Source of the DNA: an uncultured Pelagibacteraceae bacterium
GTDB lineage: Bacteria > Pseudomonadota > Alphaproteobacteria > Pelagibacterales > Pelagibacteraceae
Direction: 5' to 3'
NCBI GenBank assembly: GCA_902515205.1
Contig: CABXTU010000001.1
Location: forward strand, 62,001 to 126,000
Length of the DNA: 64,000 nucleotides
The position numbers were made by a program, and so were the translations under genes. Below the pieces are notes generated by a model. It searched no databases. It was given only the letters and a program-made list of their open reading frames with translations, and was not told where the DNA came from. Position 1 is the stretch's first letter; each line of letters opens with the position of its first letter. Shown here one piece after another: positions 10,093 through 19,157 of this stretch.

Positions 10093-10617
10093 ATGCCTAA
10101 AACTAGCAAATTAAAAAAAAAAGTTACTAAAGTTAAGAACAAAAGTATCAAAAAACCTAAAACCAAATTAGTTAGTAAAACAAAAGAAATTAATAAAGGT
10201 CCATTAAAAATTTCAAAAAACTACCTACCAAAAGATACTGAGAAATATATGTGTGAAAAACATAAAGTTTTTTTTAGACTTAAGTTGCAAGAATGGAAAA
10301 AAGAATTAGTCAAAGCAAACAATGAAGCTCTTTATAACGGTAGCATGGATGATAATAGTATTTCAGCAGACATTGTAGATCAGGCCAGTTCTTACACAGA
10401 TAAAAATGTAGAGATGAAAGCTATTAATAGACAAATTAAGTTGATCTCTGAGATAGATAAAGCTTTAATGAGAATTAAAGACGATACTTACGGCTATTGT
10501 TTAGATACGGCAGAACCTATTGGTTTAAAAAGACTAATGGCAAGACCAGTTGCAAAATATACAATTGCAGCACAGGAAAAACATGAAAAAAACGAGAAAG
10601 TTTATGCAGATGAATAA
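10093..10617 (+). CDS. dksA: DksA/TraR family RNA polymerase-binding transcription factor (start moved from 10039 to ATG 10093)
   Basis: Lys-rich N-terminus, then YMCEKHKVFFRLKLQEWKKEL, KIDDTYGYC-like IKDDTYGYCLDTAEPIGLKRLMARP and AQEKHEK. The track start at 10039 overlaps a promoter. Confidence 0.9.
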   Translation: MPKTSKLKKKVTKVKNKSIKKPKTKLVSKTKEINKGPLKISKNYLPKDTEKYMCEKHKVFFRLKLQEWKKELVKANNEALYNGSMDDNSISADIVDQASSYTDKNVEMKAINRQIKLISEIDKALMRIKDDTYGYCLDTAEPIGLKRLMARPVAKYTIAAQEKHEKNEKVYADE

Positions 10618-10738
10618 AAAAAGAAAAAAAAACAGACCTGTGAGAAATCCGATAACTTATAATTTTACCAAAAAATATATTTATTTTTACTATGCATTTT
10701 TTTGGTTATTATTATTATTATTCGTTTTTACTAGATGA
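10610..10738 (+). CDS. Small single-TM protein, 42 aa (MNKKRKKNRPVRNPITYNFTKKYIYFYYAFFWLLLLLFVFTR)
   Basis: Start overlaps the dksA stop; basic N-terminus followed by a hydrophobic helix. It is a shorter in-frame version of track ORF 10550..10738. Confidence 0.5.
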   Translation: MNKKRKKNRPVRNPITYNFTKKYIYFYYAFFWLLLLLFVFTR

Positions 10739-10839
10739 ACAAAAAATTTCTTTTAATTATAATAGTGATTTTAGCTATAGAGTTTTCGGGCCATGGTATC
10801 TTCGCTTCTTTATTTAGATTATTAAACTCTATGAATTAA
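10735..10839 (+). CDS. Small single-TM protein, 34 aa (MNKKFLLIIIVILAIEFSGHGIFASLFRLLNSMN)
   Basis: ATGA start-stop overlap with the previous small ORF. Hydrophobic N-terminal helix. Below the track length cutoff. Confidence 0.45.
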   Translation: MNKKFLLIIIVILAIEFSGHGIFASLFRLLNSMN

Positions 10840-10840
10840 A

Positions 10841-11467
10841 CTAAGGTTTGGGGGGAAGTTCATTCCGATCCATAAATGCAAAACCTTTAATTACAGCTTT
10901 CCTTTTAGCAATTTCATTATACCATCTAGTAAGATTTTTATAGTTACTTAAACCTATATCATGCCAAGTGTGCCTAGCAATCCAAGGAAAGGTGCCTATA
11001 TCTGAAATATTATAATTTTCACCTGATAAAAATTTTGAATTTGATAATCTTTCATCAAGTTCCTCGTATATTCTTTTTGATATTTTAAAATATCTTTCTT
11101 CTCCAAAAGAACTTTTGCCAGGATTATAATGATGAAATTGATGATGCTGCCCTAACATGGGACCTACATAACCCATCTGAGCCATTAACCATTGATTAAT
11201 TTCTAATCTTTCTTTTTTATCATAAAACATTCCACTTTGTTCAGCCAGGTATATTAAAATTGCACCAGATTCAAAAATACTTTTATTAGCTTTATGATCA
11301 ATAATTGCTGGAATTTTACTAAGTGGACTTATCTTTTTAAAATTTGGTTTAAACTGTTCACCCTTATCAATATCTATTTTGGTTACTTTATATTCATATC
11401 CAATTTCCTCCAACATAATACTAATTTTTTTTCCATTAGGTGTGTTAGCTGAAAAAAGTTCTATCAA
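10841..11467 (-). CDS. Glutathione S-transferase, Nu-class/YfcG-like
   Basis: MIELFSANTPNGKKISIMLEEIG, SKIPAIID, ESGAILIYLAE. Confidence 0.85.
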   Translation of the reverse strand: MIELFSANTPNGKKISIMLEEIGYEYKVTKIDIDKGEQFKPNFKKISPLSKIPAIIDHKANKSIFESGAILIYLAEQSGMFYDKKERLEINQWLMAQMGYVGPMLGQHHQFHHYNPGKSSFGEERYFKISKRIYEELDERLSNSKFLSGENYNISDIGTFPWIARHTWHDIGLSNYKNLTRWYNEIAKRKAVIKGFAFMDRNELPPKP

Positions 11468-12480
11468 TCTTTTTTACCAAGTCTTTTAAGTAAATTTGAA
11501 GAGGTTGTTGTAAATTCAAATCTATATTTTTCATTTGGTCTTGCTAGCTTAAAACAAGCTCTTGCTGCTAAAGCTCCTTCATGAAATCCTGATAAAATTA
11601 GTTTTAATTTGCCTGGATAAGAGCAAATATCTCCAACTGCATAAATGCCTTTTTGATTTGTTTCAAACTTTTCAGTGTCTACTGCAATTTTTTTTTTATC
11701 AATGTTAAGCCCCCAACTTGCGATGGGACCAAGTTGCATAATTAACCCGAAAAATCCTAAAACATAATCAGTCTCTAATTTTTTAATTTCTCCTTCATCA
11801 TGTTTTATATCAATGCTTTGTATTTGATCAGAGCCATTTACATTGCTTAATTGATTTTTTGTAAAAAGATTAATCTTGCCAGCATCTGCCAATTCATTAA
11901 TCTTATTTACTGTAGATCGTGCCCCTCTAAACTCATCTCTTCTGTGAATTAAATTGACTTTTGATTTTTTTGATAATTCAACAGCCCAATCCAAAGCACT
12001 ATCGCCACCACCAAAAATTGAGACTGTTTTTCCTTCAAATATTCTTTTATCTTTAACTGTATAAAATAAAGATTTGTTTTCAAATTTTTCACACTCTTTT
12101 GGGGGAAATTTTCTGGGTTCAAAAGAACCAACACCTCCAGCAATTATAACATTTGGTGTTAGAAAAATTTTGTTATTACTTGTTTTTACAAACCATCTAT
12201 CATTTTCTTTTTTAACTTCATCAACTCTTTCATTTAAATGAAAATTAATATCGAAAGGTTTAAGTTGATTTATTAAGTTGTTTGTTAACTCTTCACCAGT
12301 GCATTCAGGAACTGCAGGTATATCATAAATTGGTTTGTCCGGATAAAGTTCTATACATTGACCACCAATTTTATCTAAATTATCAACTACTTCACAATTT
12401 AGTCCAATCAATTTCAATTGGTGAGCAGTAAACAAACCTGTTGGACCTGCCCCAATAATTAATGCATCTGTTTTAATCAT
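11464..12480 (-). CDS. Thioredoxin-reductase-like ferredoxin--NADP(+) reductase
   Basis: IGAGPTGLFTAHQL, SIFGGGDSALDWAVEL and YAVGDICSYPGKLKLILSGFHEGALAA; no CxxC redox pair. Confidence 0.92.
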   Translation of the reverse strand: MIKTDALIIGAGPTGLFTAHQLKLIGLNCEVVDNLDKIGGQCIELYPDKPIYDIPAVPECTGEELTNNLINQLKPFDINFHLNERVDEVKKENDRWFVKTSNNKIFLTPNVIIAGGVGSFEPRKFPPKECEKFENKSLFYTVKDKRIFEGKTVSIFGGGDSALDWAVELSKKSKVNLIHRRDEFRGARSTVNKINELADAGKINLFTKNQLSNVNGSDQIQSIDIKHDEGEIKKLETDYVLGFFGLIMQLGPIASWGLNIDKKKIAVDTEKFETNQKGIYAVGDICSYPGKLKLILSGFHEGALAARACFKLARPNEKYRFEFTTTSSNLLKRLGKKD

Positions 12481-12801
12481 TTAAGCTTGTTTAGATGGAA
12501 TATTTACTATTAAACCATCTAAATCATCTGAGACGATTAGTTGACAACTTAGTCTACTATTTTTTTTGGGTTCGTAAGCCATATCAATCATATCCTCTTC
12601 ACCATCCTCTTTTTTTGGAAGCTTATTAAACCAATCTTCTGTGACATAAACATGGCATGTTGCACAAGCCATGCCTCCACCACAATCTGCATCGATACCA
12701 GGAATATCGTTTTGAACAGCTCCTTCCATGACTGTTAGTCCATTCTCAACTTCAACCTCATGGATTTTATCGGCTGATGTTATGTAGGTTATTTTTGGCA
12801 T
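12481..12801 (-). CDS. 2Fe-2S ferredoxin, adrenodoxin type
   Basis: DADCGGGMACATCHVYV plus distal Cys in RLSCQLIVSD. Confidence 0.95.
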   Translation of the reverse strand: MPKITYITSADKIHEVEVENGLTVMEGAVQNDIPGIDADCGGGMACATCHVYVTEDWFNKLPKKEDGEEDMIDMAYEPKKNSRLSCQLIVSDDLDGLIVNIPSKQA

Positions 12802-12829
12802 TAAAAATCTTTATAAGGGATAAAAAAAA

Positions 12830-12861
12830 TAGGGCAAGTATGCAAAAACATACTCGCCCTA
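12830..12861 (-). terminator. Rho-independent terminator after proteorhodopsin
   Basis: TAGGGC(G/A)AGTATG stem with one internal mismatch, about 7-nt loop, followed on the minus strand by TTTTTTTTA. Confidence 0.85.
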
Positions 12862-12882
12862 TAAATTTAATTTAATCAGCTA

Positions 12883-13656
12883 TTATCTAGCTCTTGCTCC
12901 AGCTCCTGAACTAACTGCAGCAGCCCAGATTACTAGACCAAATGCAATTTTGTTAATAAAGTCAGCTAAGTTGTAAACAACGTTAAGTGAGTTAGCATCT
13001 ACTCCGCCAGTTAGGTAACCAAATACGTAACCTAATGGGTAAATTGCCCAACCTACTGTAACGATCATTCTCATTGCACCGAACGCGGTAACAAGAGCTT
13101 TGTTTCCACTTTTTGAAGCAGCTTTTCCAGCTTCACCTGAGAATATTTCATAAAGAATGTATACCCAACCTGCCATACCGATAATGAAACCAAGTGTAGC
13201 GTTGATGTATCCAGCTTCTCCTAGATATCCTCCGATTAACATTACTAATGAACCAATTAACAATCTCCAGAAAATTCCAGAGTTTGCTTTTCTTACAGCT
13301 ACTAGAATTAAATAAAATTCTATCATCTGTAGTGGCACAGTAATTAACCAATCAATATATCTGTATACTGTTGGTGAATCGCCAGTACTTACCCATACAT
13401 CTCTCATGTACATGTAGTGAATAAAAGCAATACCAGTTACTAGACCTGCTACTGTCACAGATGTCTTCCATGCTGGATTTACAGTACTTCTCTCCATAAA
13501 GAAAAAAGCAGTTGAAGCCAACATACCCATTGAAATTACCCAAAAAGAAATTCCAACAAAGTCATCTTGTGCTAACATAGCTGTCGCTGCGTTTGCAACA
13601 CTCGTTACACCTATTAGTGCAACAACTGTAAGAGCAAACAATTTAAGTTTTTTCAT
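12883..13656 (-). CDS. Proteorhodopsin, proton-pump type, predicted blue-absorbing
   Basis: Seven TM segments and signal peptide. RYIDWLITVPLQMIEF gives Asp97/Thr101/Glu108 equivalents and Gln at the 105 tuning position. Schiff-base Lys in LADFINKIAFGL. Confidence 0.98.
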   Translation of the reverse strand: MKKLKLFALTVVALIGVTSVANAATAMLAQDDFVGISFWVISMGMLASTAFFFMERSTVNPAWKTSVTVAGLVTGIAFIHYMYMRDVWVSTGDSPTVYRYIDWLITVPLQMIEFYLILVAVRKANSGIFWRLLIGSLVMLIGGYLGEAGYINATLGFIIGMAGWVYILYEIFSGEAGKAASKSGNKALVTAFGAMRMIVTVGWAIYPLGYVFGYLTGGVDANSLNVVYNLADFINKIAFGLVIWAAAVSSGAGARAR

Positions 13657-13689
13657 AAAAAACTCCCTCTCTAGTTAGTTTTTATTTGT

Positions 13690-13725
13690 TTAGTTTATAT
13701 AAACTAAGCTTAGGCTTCCCTAAGC
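13690..13725 (-). promoter_or_regulatory. Palindrome (TTAGTTTATATAAACTAA) directly abutting a 7-bp hairpin (GCTTAGG-CTTC-CCTAAGC) upstream of proteorhodopsin
   Basis: Two contiguous perfect inverted repeats at 13690-13707 and 13708-13725. GAGGGAG Shine-Dalgarno-like sequence lies just before the ATG. Confidence 0.5.
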
Positions 13726-13870
13726 AAAGATTTCGGTTAAATAACAAATTAAAAGAGTTTATTGAAGACAAAATTGTCATTAATAAGCATTGATTTTACT
13801 TACTTTTTAAAATTAAATACAATTTTTAAGTTAAAAATCAAAAAAAAAGTAATATCGAATCAAATTTGAA

Positions 13871-15772
13871 ATGTCAGACAAATTCAACAAAATTTATAAA
13901 CAATCAATTAATGACCCTGAAAAATTCTGGAGTGAGGCTTCAAATGATATCTTTTGGTTTAAAAAACCGACAAAAATTTTAAATAAATCAAACCCTCCAT
14001 TCTATAAATGGTATGAAGACGGGGTAACAAACACTTGTTATAATGCATTAGATATTCACATTGATCAAGGTAATGGCGAGAAAATAGCATTAATATACGA
14101 CAGTCCAATCACTGGCAATAAAACTAAGTTCACATATAAGCAGTTAAGATCAAAAGTTTCTAAATTCGCTGGAGCATTAAAAGATCAAGGTATTAATAAA
14201 GGTGACAGAGTAATTATTTATATGCCCATGATACCAGAGGCGGTAGTTGCTATGCTTGCTTGTGGAAGAATTGGAGCAATTCATTCAGTGGTTTTTGGAG
14301 GATTTGCTTCTAACGAACTTGCAAGTAGGATTGATGATAGTAAAGCAAAAGTATTAGTTACAGCTTCATGCGGTTTTGAACCTGGAAGGACTGTTGAATA
14401 TAAACCTTTAGTAGATGAGGCGATTAAGCTTGCTAATCATAAAATTGATAAAATGATTTTATTCCAAAGATCAGGTCATGAAGTAAAACTGAATGCTCCA
14501 AATGAATTAAACTGGGAAGAAGTAATTTCAAAAGCAAATGAAGTTGATTGTGTTGAAATGAATTCAAATGAATTTGCCTATATACTCTATACATCTGGCA
14601 CTACAGGTACTCCTAAGGGTATAGTTAGAGATATTGGTGGTCATATAGTTGCATTAAAATGGACGATGAAAAATATTTATAACATAGACGCCGGGGATAT
14701 CTGGTGGTCAGCGAGTGACATTGGTTGGATTGTTGGACATTCATATATTGTTTATGCTCCTTTATTTAAAGGATGCACGACAGTTCTATTTGAGGGTAAG
14801 CCAGTTGGTACCCCAGATGCTGGTGCATTTTGGAAAATTATTTCTGATTACAAAGTTAAATCTTTATTTACTGCTCCTACTGCATTTAGGGCAATTAAAA
14901 AAGAGGACCCTGATGGAAAATTTTTTTCTAAGTATGATCTCTCTAAATTTGAAAGTCTTTTTCTTGCAGGAGAAAGAGCTGATCCAGATACAATTAAATG
15001 GGCTGAAAATTTATTAAATGTTCCTGTGATTGATCATTGGTGGCAAACTGAAACTAGCTGGGCAATCAGTTCTAATTGTACAGGTATTGAAATGATGGAA
15101 ACGAAATATGGTTCTGCTTGTAAAGCTGTTCCTGGATATGATGTCAAAATTATTAAATCAGATAAGACTTTGGCTAAACCAAACGAAATGGGAGATATAG
15201 TCGTTAAACTACCTTTGCCTCCAGGGACTTTTCCAACACTTTGGAATGCAGATAAAAGGTATAAGGAAAACTATATGTCTAATTATGAAGGTTACTACCA
15301 GACTTATGATGCCGGACACATTGATGAGGAAGGTTATATTTGGATCATGTCAAGAACAGATGACATTATAAATGTGGCTGGTCATAGATTATCTACTGGT
15401 GCAATTGAAGAAGTTCTATCTGAACATCAATCAGTTGCTGAATGTGCAGTTCTAGGTATTGCTGACAAATTGAAAGGTCAGCTGCCTATAGGATTAATCG
15501 TACTAAAAGCAGGTGTTGATAAAGATAATGAGACAATTTCAAAAGAGTGTATTCAAATGGTTAGAAATAAGATTGGTCCTGTAGCTGCTTTTAAAGTTGC
15601 AATAGTGATTAAGAGACTTCCCAAAACAAGATCGGGAAAGATATTAAGAGGCACTATAAGAAAAATTGCAGATAATGTTGAACATAAAATGCCCCCAACT
15701 ATTGATGATCCAGTAATTTTAGATGAGATTAAAGAAGATCTAATAAAAAATAATATTTTAAAAAGTTCTTGA
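13871..15772 (+). CDS. prpE: Propionyl-CoA synthetase (acyl-CoA synthetase family)
   Basis: YILYTSGTTGTPKGIVRD, DHWWQTETSWAI and MSRTDDIINVAGHRLSTGAIEEVL. Confidence 0.88.
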   Translation: MSDKFNKIYKQSINDPEKFWSEASNDIFWFKKPTKILNKSNPPFYKWYEDGVTNTCYNALDIHIDQGNGEKIALIYDSPITGNKTKFTYKQLRSKVSKFAGALKDQGINKGDRVIIYMPMIPEAVVAMLACGRIGAIHSVVFGGFASNELASRIDDSKAKVLVTASCGFEPGRTVEYKPLVDEAIKLANHKIDKMILFQRSGHEVKLNAPNELNWEEVISKANEVDCVEMNSNEFAYILYTSGTTGTPKGIVRDIGGHIVALKWTMKNIYNIDAGDIWWSASDIGWIVGHSYIVYAPLFKGCTTVLFEGKPVGTPDAGAFWKIISDYKVKSLFTAPTAFRAIKKEDPDGKFFSKYDLSKFESLFLAGERADPDTIKWAENLLNVPVIDHWWQTETSWAISSNCTGIEMMETKYGSACKAVPGYDVKIIKSDKTLAKPNEMGDIVVKLPLPPGTFPTLWNADKRYKENYMSNYEGYYQTYDAGHIDEEGYIWIMSRTDDIINVAGHRLSTGAIEEVLSEHQSVAECAVLGIADKLKGQLPIGLIVLKAGVDKDNETISKECIQMVRNKIGPVAAFKVAIVIKRLPKTRSGKILRGTIRKIADNVEHKMPPTIDDPVILDEIKEDLIKNNILKSS

Positions 15773-15775
15773 AAC

Positions 15776-17083
15776 TTAATTAAATTTTAAAGGAGTGCCA
15801 TCTGGATCTCCTATAATTTTACCGTCTTGCATTTTTACTTTTCCAGCAATTATAGTTGAAATGGGTGTCCCTTTGAATTCAACTCCGTGAAATGGAGACC
15901 ATCCACACTTGCTCTCTATATTTTCATTTTTAATTACAATTTTTTTATTCATATCCACAATAGTAAAATCTGCATCAAATCCTTCTTTTATAAATCCTTT
16001 ATCCTTTATCCCAAAAATTTTTACTGGATTTTCACAAACAAAATTTATTAATTGGTTTAGAGTTAATTTTCCGTCATTAATATGATTTAACATGACTGGC
16101 ATTAAAGTTTGAACACCAGGCATACCAGATGGTGAATTTGGGTATTCTTTATCCTTATTTACTTTTAAATGAGGTGCGTGATCAGAACCTATGGTATCGT
16201 TAAAATTATTTTTAACTGCGTACCATAATCTATCATAGTGAGTCTTATTCCTTATTGGAGGGTTCATCTGAGCATAGGTACCAAGTTTATCATAACAGTC
16301 TGGTGCATAAATTGTTAAATGCTGTGGAGTAATCTCAAAAGTAATATTTCCTTTATGTTGAGATAAGAAATCAATTTCTTGCTTTGTCGTAATATGGAGA
16401 ACGTGCGCTTTTTTATTATAACGGTTAGCAATACGAACTATCCTTCTTGTTGATGATATTGCACATTCGTCACTTCTCCATATTGGGTGAGAATGAACAT
16501 CACCTTTTTTAATCAATTTTTTATTAACATTTAAAATTGCTTCATCCTCAGAGTGGACAGCTACAACTTTAGAACTATTTTGAAATACTGTCTCAATATC
16601 TTTTTCATCAGCAACTAAAAGATTTCCTGTTGAAGAACCTGCAAAAAGTTTTATCCCACAACAACCTTCTAAATTTTTTAAATCTGCTAAATCATTAGCA
16701 TTAGTTGCTGTTGCACCAAAATAAAAAGCGTAATTGCAATACATTCTATTTTTTGCAAGGTCTAATTTTTTTTGGAATTCTTTTTTGTTCGATGTTGGGG
16801 GATTAGTGTTTGGCATTTCAAATACTGCTGTTATCCCTCCAGCAATAGCTGCTCTACTTCCTGAGTGGAGATCTTCGGTATCTGTAGATCCTGGCTCTCT
16901 AAAATGAGTTTGAGTATCTATACATCCTGGTAAAACAGTTAGACCTTTAGCATCTATGGTGTCTTTGGCCTCTTCAGTGATTTTGCCTATGTTTTGAATT
17001 TTGCCACCCTTGACAGAAACATCAACATCTTTAAGCTCCCCATCAATATAACACTGACCATTTTTGATTATAAGATCTAACAT
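15776..17083 (-). CDS. pyrC: Dihydroorotase (cyclic amidohydrolase)
   Basis: GCIDTQTHFREPGSTDTED, GIKLFAG, AHVLHITT and TIGSDHAPH. Confidence 0.87.
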   Translation of the reverse strand: MLDLIIKNGQCYIDGELKDVDVSVKGGKIQNIGKITEEAKDTIDAKGLTVLPGCIDTQTHFREPGSTDTEDLHSGSRAAIAGGITAVFEMPNTNPPTSNKKEFQKKLDLAKNRMYCNYAFYFGATATNANDLADLKNLEGCCGIKLFAGSSTGNLLVADEKDIETVFQNSSKVVAVHSEDEAILNVNKKLIKKGDVHSHPIWRSDECAISSTRRIVRIANRYNKKAHVLHITTKQEIDFLSQHKGNITFEITPQHLTIYAPDCYDKLGTYAQMNPPIRNKTHYDRLWYAVKNNFNDTIGSDHAPHLKVNKDKEYPNSPSGMPGVQTLMPVMLNHINDGKLTLNQLINFVCENPVKIFGIKDKGFIKEGFDADFTIVDMNKKIVIKNENIESKCGWSPFHGVEFKGTPISTIIAGKVKMQDGKIIGDPDGTPLKFN

Positions 17084-17126
17084 TTATAAAAAAAGTAATT
17101 ATATTAAAAGTTAGTTTGATGCAAAT

Positions 17127-18014
17127 ATGAAAAATAGTGTTTTTATATTACAGGATAGAGCCATAATTTATGTCAATGGTGTAGATGCTAAAGATTTTTT
17201 ACAAAATCTTATAAGCAATGACATTAATAAAGTTACAGATAATTCAAGTTGTTTTGCCTCTTTACTGACCCCGCAAGGTAAATTTCTATTTGAATTTATA
17301 ATAGTTAAACATAAATCAGGCTTTTTCATTGATTGTGAAAAAAACCAATCCGATGAAATATTCAACCAATTGAGTCTATATAAAATTAGATCAAAAGTTG
17401 AAATTTTAAATTTAAGCAATGAATTTGTTGTTGCAAGCTTTGGGTACGAAAAATACCTATCAATTGATGGTTCAAAGGATATTTTGGGTTTCACCTTCAA
17501 GTATAGAGAAGACCCAATTATTTTAGATCCAAGAAATAAAAGTTTAGGTGCAAGATTAATCATTAACTTAGAGAAGCTTTATTTATCCCTTAAAAAATTA
17601 GATCTTAAAGATGATAAAGTTGAGTATTATTATATTCAAAGTCATAATCTTGGGATTGTTCCAAAAAATCTCAATCAACTACAAAATAAATTATTTGGTA
17701 TTGAATGTAATTACGAAGAACTAAATGGTATAGATTTTAAAAAAGGATGTTATGTTGGACAAGAAAATACTGCAAGAATCAAGTTAAAAAATAAACTTTC
17801 AAAAAGATTACTACCAATCAAAGTTATCGAAGGCGAGCTATCTGAAAATGAAAAAATTTACAATAATAATATCGAAATTGGAAAAATTCTTATAAGTAAT
17901 GATTATCCTTTTGGACTAATCAAATATCGAGATGAGAATTTTAATAAAAATCAAACTTTTAAAAGTGAAAATGGTTCTTTTAAAATTTTTATACCTGAAT
18001 GGCTAAAAATTTAA
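17127..18014 (+). CDS. ygfZ: YgfZ/GcvT-like folate-binding protein
   Basis: DFLQNLISNDI...FKKGCYVGQENTARIKLKNKLSKRLLP motif. Confidence 0.9.
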   Translation: MKNSVFILQDRAIIYVNGVDAKDFLQNLISNDINKVTDNSSCFASLLTPQGKFLFEFIIVKHKSGFFIDCEKNQSDEIFNQLSLYKIRSKVEILNLSNEFVVASFGYEKYLSIDGSKDILGFTFKYREDPIILDPRNKSLGARLIINLEKLYLSLKKLDLKDDKVEYYYIQSHNLGIVPKNLNQLQNKLFGIECNYEELNGIDFKKGCYVGQENTARIKLKNKLSKRLLPIKVIEGELSENEKIYNNNIEIGKILISNDYPFGLIKYRDENFNKNQTFKSENGSFKIFIPEWLKI

Positions 18015-18019
18015 GTTTT

Positions 18020-18105
18020 TGGTGCGGCCAGAGAGACTCGAACTCTCATGGACTAGGTCCACACGGCCCTCAACCGTGCCTGTCTACCAATTTCAGCATG
18101 GCCGC
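18020..18105 (-). tRNA. tRNA-Leu (anticodon GAG), CCA encoded
   Basis: GCGGCCA/TGGCCGC acceptor stem, CACGG-TTGAGGG-CCGTG anticodon arm, long variable arm, GAGAG-TTCGAGT-CTCTC T-arm. Confidence 0.95.
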
Positions 18106-18146
18106 AAATATGACCCACATTAAATCAATGACAAGTAGGTTTCAAA

Positions 18147-19151
18147 TTGATAAATTTTCTTATGGAATTTAATCAAGAGGTTAAAAAAGCTACTGATCCA
18201 ATTTATCAGAAGATATCAAAGGTTATGCCTGAGATTGAATGGTCAGTGCATGCTCCCTATATTCATAAAATTAATAAATTAAAAAAAGAAAAAAACGCCG
18301 TTATTCTTGCTCATAACTATCAAACACCAGAAATCTACCATGGTATAGCAGATTTTTCTGCAGACTCTTTAGCATTAGCAGTTGAAGCATCAAAAACTTC
18401 AGCAGATATAATCGTGATGGCTGGAGTTCATTTCATGGCTGAGACAGCAAAACTAATGAGCCCTAATAAAAAAGTTTTATTACCAGATATGAAAGCAGGG
18501 TGCTCTTTATCATCTTCAATTACAGGTAAAGACGTGAGACTTTTAAAAGAAAAATATCCAGGTGTTCCTGTGGTTTCTTATGTAAATACATCTGCAGATG
18601 TAAAAGCAGAAACCGATATATGTTGTACTTCTGCTAATGCTGTTAAAATTGTTAAATCACTAGGAGTTAAAAAAGTAATTTTTTTACCTGATGATTATTT
18701 AGCTAAATATGTTGCTTCTCAGACAGATATTGAAATTATTGCATGGAAAGGTATTTGCATGGTCCATGATCAATTTAATGAAAAAGAAATTAATGATATA
18801 AGAAGTAAAAATCCTGGAATTAAAATTATAGCTCATCCTGAGTGTCCGCCAGAAGTAATCAAAGCTAGTGATTTTGCTGGCTCAACTTCTGGTATGATAA
18901 ATTATGTAAAAGATAACCAACCTAAAAAAGTTATGATGGTCACTGAATGTTCAATGAGTGATAATATCCAAGTAGAAAATCCAAATGTTGAATTTATAAG
19001 ACCATGCAATCTATGCCCACACATGAAAAGAATAACTTTACCAAAAATTTTAGACTGTTTGGAGAATGAAATTGGTGAAATTATTATGGATCAAGAGACA
19101 ATTAACAAAGCAAGATTGTCAGTAGAAAAAATGGTCGCTATTGGTAGATAG
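18147..19151 (+). CDS. nadA: Quinolinate synthase A (ATG at 18162 also plausible)
   Basis: VILAHNYQTPEIYHGIADFSADSLALA, HPECPPEV, ECSMSDN, PCNLCPHMKRI. Confidence 0.97.
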   Translation: MINFLMEFNQEVKKATDPIYQKISKVMPEIEWSVHAPYIHKINKLKKEKNAVILAHNYQTPEIYHGIADFSADSLALAVEASKTSADIIVMAGVHFMAETAKLMSPNKKVLLPDMKAGCSLSSSITGKDVRLLKEKYPGVPVVSYVNTSADVKAETDICCTSANAVKIVKSLGVKKVIFLPDDYLAKYVASQTDIEIIAWKGICMVHDQFNEKEINDIRSKNPGIKIIAHPECPPEVIKASDFAGSTSGMINYVKDNQPKKVMMVTECSMSDNIQVENPNVEFIRPCNLCPHMKRITLPKILDCLENEIGEIIMDQETINKARLSVEKMVAIGR

Positions 19152-19157
19152 CTTTTT

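Noticed and set aside
10550-10612. N-terminal part of track ORF 10550..10738
   Set aside because: Overlaps the conserved C-terminus of dksA out of frame. The internal ATG at 10610 fits better.
13148-13543. Two minus-strand ORFs of 67 and 63 aa
   Set aside because: Out-of-frame shadows within proteorhodopsin, whose own frame is unambiguous.
12883-13656. Possibility of a non-proton-pumping (sodium or chloride) rhodopsin
   Set aside because: The Asp-Thr-Glu positions in RYIDWLITVPLQMIEF match proton-pumping proteorhodopsin, so no unusual ion specificity is supported.
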